The notes under the pieces were generated by a model that was not told the DNA's origin, ran no database searches, and was given only the letters and a program-made list of their open reading frames with translations. A DNA stretch of 8,125 nucleotides from Candidatus Kerfeldbacteria bacterium. GTDB taxonomy: Bacteria; Patescibacteriota; Patescibacteriia; SBBC01. Every line of letters begins with the position of its first letter. Position 1 is the first letter of the stretch. Below, in pieces: positions 5,393 through 8,125 of this stretch. Where the stretch lies: contig JACQKI010000004.1 of the NCBI GenBank assembly GCA_016204645.1, positions 1 through 8,125 on the forward strand, in the 5' to 3' direction. Both the position numbers and the translations under genes were made by a program.

Positions 5393-7153
5393 ATGAAACC
5401 TGTCACACGCGATACGTTCCGCCTGTACTACCGACACTCCATGGTGCATCGGCGCTTGTTGTGGCTTGTGCTTACCGGAGTCATCGGCGGTATAGCGCTC
5501 AGTACGGTTGTCCCGTACTTCTACAAGCTGTTTTTTGATACGCTCGCGAAGAGTGGCGGACAGACTGCTGTCGGACATGAACTGACGCGGATCATTGTGA
5601 TCGTGCTGGCCCTCCACGGAGTTGAGTGGATCTTCTGGCGGGCCGCGACGTTTGCGGTTAACCGGTTTCAGCCCAAGGTCATGGCCGATTTGTCGAACAC
5701 AAGTTTTGAGTACCTGCACGGTCATTCGGTTAACTTCTTTCTTAACCGCTTCGTCGGATCCATCGTTCGAAGGGTCGGCCGGATGGTCCGGTCGTTCGAA
5801 AATATCAGCGACCGACTATTCTTTAACCTGTTGCCGCTGGTGGTCCGGATGGTCATCATCGTTGGCGTGCTCGTTATATGGCGGCCGATGATCGGCGGTA
5901 TCGTAGCGGTTTGGATTGTCATCTACTTAGCGGCCAGCTACTACTTCGCGCTGTATAAGCTGCGTTTCGACGTCAAAGCCTCGGCGGTTGATTCGCAGGC
6001 TACCGGCTATCTGGCCGACACCATCACCAATAACACCAACGTCAAACTCTTCACCGCCCAACAGATGGAGCTGGCCGGTTATAAAGATTTGACCGCAAAA
6101 CAACGTCGACTCCATACGTTCGCGTGGGACTTGGCAGCCTACATGGAAGCATTCCAGGGCGGCTTTATGGTTCTGCTCGAGTTCGTCGTCTTCTACGTCG
6201 GGATTCAACTCTGGCAGGTCGGCACATTTTCAGTTGGAGACTTCGTTTTGGTTCAGACCTATTTGATTCAGCTGATGACAAACTTATGGGAAGTCTCCCG
6301 CACGGTCCAACGCGTCTACCAGGATCTAGCCGAAGCTGAAGAGATGGTTGAGATACTCAACACGCCGCACGAGGTGGTTGATCGGCCGAACGCCCAGGGA
6401 CTGACTGTCAGCCAGGGCCGGATTACCTTTAACGATGTCACATTTGCGTACCGCCAAACACGCGAGATCATTCAAAACTTCTCACTCGACGTCAAGCCGG
6501 GAGAAAAAGTCGGCCTGGTCGGACCTTCGGGGGCCGGAAAAACCACCATCGTTGGTCTGCTCTTCCGGTATTTTGACGTCACCAGTGGACAGATTTTGAT
6601 CGACGGGCAGAATATCGCAGCCGTGGCGCAAAATTCGTTACGTGGGCAGATGGCCTTCGTGTCCCAGGATCCGATTCTGTTCCACCGGACGATTATGGAA
6701 AATATCCGCTATGGCCGGCCGGCCGCGACCGACGACGAGGTGATTGCCGCGGCTAAAACAGCGCACTGCGACGAATTCGTCCAGCACTTCCCTGATCAGT
6801 ACCGTACCTACGTCGGCGAGCGCGGGGTCAGGCTCTCAGGCGGAGAGCGTCAACGCGTCGCCATCGCCCGCGCTATCCTCAAGAATGCGCCGATTCTCGT
6901 CCTGGACGAAGCCACCAGCAGTCTCGACTCGCACGTCGAAGCCCTTATCCAAGATGCCTTGGCGAAGCTCATGATGGGAAAGACTGCAGTCGTGATTGCC
7001 CATCGGCTGTCGACGGTCAATAAAATGGACCGGATTATCGTCGTCGAAAATGGCCGGATCGCGGAAAGCGGGACGCACGCTGCGCTGCTGGCACAAGCCG
7101 GCGGACTCTACAAAAAACTCTGGGAACTCCAGGCCGGGGGATTCATCAGTTAA
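5393..7153 (+). CDS. ABC exporter half-transporter (fused membrane and ATPase domains)
   Basis: 586 residues from the ATG at 5393. An in-frame TTG at 5360 lies upstream of the -10 box of the likely promoter, so it is not used as the start. Residues ~20-320 form an ABC type-1 exporter membrane domain with about six hydrophobic segments (for example 24-45, 66-85, 145-162, 167-187, 256-275). The ATPase domain follows with every key motif intact: Walker A GPSGAGKT 377-384, Q-loop Gln425 in FVSQDPILF, signature LSGGERQ 481-487, Walker B ILVLDE 501-506 with catalytic Glu506, and H-loop His537. The length matches MsbA/LmrA-type half-transporters, which act as dimers to move lipids, peptides or drugs out of the cell. 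No partner half lies alongside, so a homodimer is plausible. The substrate cannot be read from sequence. No clear terminator separates it from the convergent phosphatase gene. Confidence 0.94.
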   Translation: MKPVTRDTFRLYYRHSMVHRRLLWLVLTGVIGGIALSTVVPYFYKLFFDTLAKSGGQTAVGHELTRIIVIVLALHGVEWIFWRAATFAVNRFQPKVMADLSNTSFEYLHGHSVNFFLNRFVGSIVRRVGRMVRSFENISDRLFFNLLPLVVRMVIIVGVLVIWRPMIGGIVAVWIVIYLAASYYFALYKLRFDVKASAVDSQATGYLADTITNNTNVKLFTAQQMELAGYKDLTAKQRRLHTFAWDLAAYMEAFQGGFMVLLEFVVFYVGIQLWQVGTFSVGDFVLVQTYLIQLMTNLWEVSRTVQRVYQDLAEAEEMVEILNTPHEVVDRPNAQGLTVSQGRITFNDVTFAYRQTREIIQNFSLDVKPGEKVGLVGPSGAGKTTIVGLLFRYFDVTSGQILIDGQNIAAVAQNSLRGQMAFVSQDPILFHRTIMENIRYGRPAATDDEVIAAAKTAHCDEFVQHFPDQYRTYVGERGVRLSGGERQRVAIARAILKNAPILVLDEATSSLDSHVEALIQDALAKLMMGKTAVVIAHRLSTVNKMDRIIVVENGRIAESGTHAALLAQAGGLYKKLWELQAGGFIS

Positions 7154-7176
7154 CAACTGACCGAATCAATCGACGG

Positions 7177-7953
7177 TTAGGCTTTCAGGTTAAGCACTGA
7201 GAGGATTTCATCGTGTAAAATTCCGTTGCTGGCCAGCGTACCCTGCACCGGCTTATCCCAGCGCGGGTCATGACCGAACAAGTCCGTCACCTTTCCGCCC
7301 GCTTCCTCCACGATCACTTTGACTGCAGCGTAATCCCAAGGATCGTGGCCGGTCGAAATCAGGCCGTCCAGCTCGCCGAGCGCCACCAGCATGCCGCCAT
7401 ACCCTGATCCGTACAGCTGCAGCATGGTGATCTTCCGCGCGGCTAATGTTCGCATCACTTCGTCCAGGTCGTACTTGGTAGTGTGCCGCAAGCCCTCACG
7501 AGTCATAAGTAGGCGGTCGGTCCACGTTGACTTGGAGACATGCGCTGGCTGGCCGTTCAAGAAGGCCCCCTGGCCTCGCTCCGCTACCATCATCCGGTCT
7601 AGCATCGGGTCGTAAATGACGCCCAGCAAGCTGACACCGTCACGAACCAAGGCTAAACAAAAGGTGAAGTTCGGCAGGCCATGCGAAAATTGAATGGTAC
7701 CGTCAATCGGGTCGCAGACCCAGACGTACGCTTGCTCATTATAGTTGTTACCTTCCTCGGCGATGACACCATGCTCAGGATACTCTTTCTTCACCGCTTC
7801 TAGTACAAGCTGATTGATAGTGGTGTCAGTCGCAGTCAGCGGCGTACCGTCGCCTTTCCATTCCCGTTTCATGCCCAACGTAAAATTCTGGCGCATGATC
7901 GCGCCGGCTTGCTTAGCCAGAGTAATGGCAAAGTCACGGTACTGCTGTTTCAT
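7177..7953 (-). CDS. Inositol monophosphatase family (Mg2+-dependent sugar/nucleotide phosphatase)
   Basis: 258 residues from the ATG at 7953. A TTG 36 bases upstream in frame coincides with a predicted -35 box, so the shorter form is preferred. Family motifs are present: the IAEEG motif with Glu66/Glu67, DPIDGTIQFSHGLP at 81-94 with metal ligands Asp81 and Asp84, and PWDYAA at 205-210 with Asp207. These correspond to the metal-binding residues of inositol monophosphatase, so the enzyme should be active. Related enzymes act on inositol phosphates, fructose-1,6-bisphosphate, histidinol phosphate or 3'-phosphoadenosine 5'-phosphate, and short motifs do not separate these. The usual GSAAL-like segment near residue 191 is replaced by YGSGYGGMLVALGELDG, which may affect substrate choice. 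The protein is cytoplasmic. The gene converges on the exporter, with 23 bases between stop codons. Confidence 0.92.
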   Translation of the reverse strand: MKQQYRDFAITLAKQAGAIMRQNFTLGMKREWKGDGTPLTATDTTINQLVLEAVKKEYPEHGVIAEEGNNYNEQAYVWVCDPIDGTIQFSHGLPNFTFCLALVRDGVSLLGVIYDPMLDRMMVAERGQGAFLNGQPAHVSKSTWTDRLLMTREGLRHTTKYDLDEVMRTLAARKITMLQLYGSGYGGMLVALGELDGLISTGHDPWDYAAVKVIVEEAGGKVTDLFGHDPRWDKPVQGTLASNGILHDEILSVLNLKA

Positions 7954-7959
7954 GCTGCC

Positions 7960-7989
7960 ATTAAACCACGCGACCGTCGTTCCAATCAA
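7960..7989 (-). promoter_or_regulatory. Candidate promoter of the phosphatase gene, predicted leaderless
   Basis: On the minus strand, TTGATT (7984-7989) and TTTAAT (7960-7965, 5 of 6 matches) are 18 bases apart, with TGG before the -10 box. Exactly six bases lie between the -10 box and the ATG at 7953, the same spacing as at the pilin promoter. Transcription should therefore begin at or beside the start codon. No Shine-Dalgarno sequence is seen upstream of the ATG. Confidence 0.5.
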
Positions 7990-8020
7990 GCTGACTTGAA
8001 GATTACCGACAGATTTGTTA

Positions 8021-8124
8021 CCCTGAGCTAGCTTTGGGCGCGTTGTCCCGACCGCCTCACGAGGCGGTCGAGGATCCTCGATACTCGTCCCATAGACGTG
8101 TATCGGGACTCAGCTCGGTTAGGG
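8021..8124. other. Cluster of nested inverted repeats; possible structured RNA or leader
   Basis: No gene is seen from 7990 to the right edge. A long-range stem is possible: CCCTGAGCT (8021-8029) with AGCTC (8112-8116) and, past a 4-base bulge, AGGG (8121-8124). Inside it lie a 10-bp inverted repeat (8049-8070), the perfect 14-bp palindrome TCGAGGATCCTCGA (8068-8081), and GTCCCATA (8087-8094) pairing with TAT plus GGGAC (8101-8109) around a 6-base loop, with one bulged C. A competing 7-bp pairing also exists: GTCCCGA (8045-8051) with TCGGGAC (8103-8109). Mutually exclusive stems recall riboswitch-like or attenuator regions, but I recognise no known RNA family and the strand is undetermined. 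It may belong to a gene beyond the window. Confidence 0.45.
8049..8070. repeat. Perfect 10-bp inverted repeat (GC-rich hairpin)
   Basis: CGACCGCCTC (8049-8058) and GAGGCGGTCG (8061-8070) are exact complements with two bases between them; in RNA this folds as nine pairs with a 4-base loop. It could be the terminator hairpin of a gene to the right of the window, but neither strand carries a T-run next to it. It is the strongest single stem in the 7990-8125 gap. Confidence 0.6.
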
Positions 8125-8125
8125 C

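Noticed and set aside
5039..5725. Minus-strand open frame of 228 codons across the divergent control region
   Set aside because: It overlaps the start of the PilV-like gene in another frame and is antisense to the exporter start. The protein looks random (Trp/Ser-rich end, no domain) and it would cover both promoters.
8021..8050. tRNA-like fragment (minus-strand TAGCTCAGGGTA resembling a D-arm)
   Set aside because: No matching D-stem closure, anticodon arm, GTTCGA-type T-loop or acceptor pairing follows, so it is not a tRNA.
8021..8125. Integron attC site, suggested by GTTAGGGC at the edge and an imperfect inverted structure
   Set aside because: The terminal boxes do not match the RYYYAAC/GTTRRRY consensus at proper spacing, and no integrase or cassette layout is visible.
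1..8125. CRISPR array, transposase, phage genes or a known defence system
   Set aside because: I saw no regularly spaced direct repeats, transposase motifs, insertion-sequence ends, or phage or defence domains in any frame.
1..8125. Alternative genetic code with TGA read as Gly or Trp, as in some Patescibacteria
   Set aside because: TGA serves as the natural stop at correct gene ends (4161-4163 and 1037-1039), and none interrupts a conserved domain.

Overview
The window looks like bacterial chromosome of mid-range GC (roughly 50-55% by eye). It reads in the standard bacterial code, since TGA is used as a stop (for example at 4161 and 1037). Gene content, compact spacing, weak Shine-Dalgarno signals and beta-rich add-on domains on minor pilins suggest an uncultivated Patescibacteria (CPR) lineage. 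That assignment is an inference from style; no marker gene is present.

Layout: (1) 1-855, minus strand, the N-terminal part of a secreted FG-GAP/VCBS beta-propeller protein that runs off the left edge. (2) 856-1036, an intergenic stretch with two candidate minus-strand promoters and a stem-loop starting at the predicted transcription start of the stronger one. (3) 5255 to 1037, minus strand, a tight four-gene cluster: PilV-like prepilin, PilW/GspJ-like prepilin, large PilX-like pilus protein and a Nudix hydrolase. Junctions are a 4-base overlap, a 4-base gap and a 13-base gap, so one transcript is likely. (4) 5256-5392, a divergent control region with a promoter each way and a perfect 7-bp inverted repeat over the pilin -35 box. 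(5) 5393-7153, plus strand, a complete ABC exporter half-transporter. (6) 7177-7953, minus strand, an inositol monophosphatase family enzyme convergent with the exporter. (7) 7990-8125, no gene, but a dense set of inverted repeats that can fold into one branched structure closed by a long-range stem.

How the genes work together: the three pilin-type genes probably supply minor (tip or priming) subunits of a type IV pilus. Two of them carry large extracellular beta-sandwich or beta-solenoid modules that could contact surfaces, glycans or host cells. The neighbouring FG-GAP protein is also a predicted secreted adhesin-like protein, so 1-5255 reads as a cell-surface region. The exporter and the phosphatase show no obvious link to the pilus. 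The most notable non-coding signals are two promoters placed so close to their start codons that leaderless transcripts are predicted, the palindrome over the pilin promoter, the hairpin at 938-986 and the folded element at 8021-8124. I found no clear evidence of a wholly new system.
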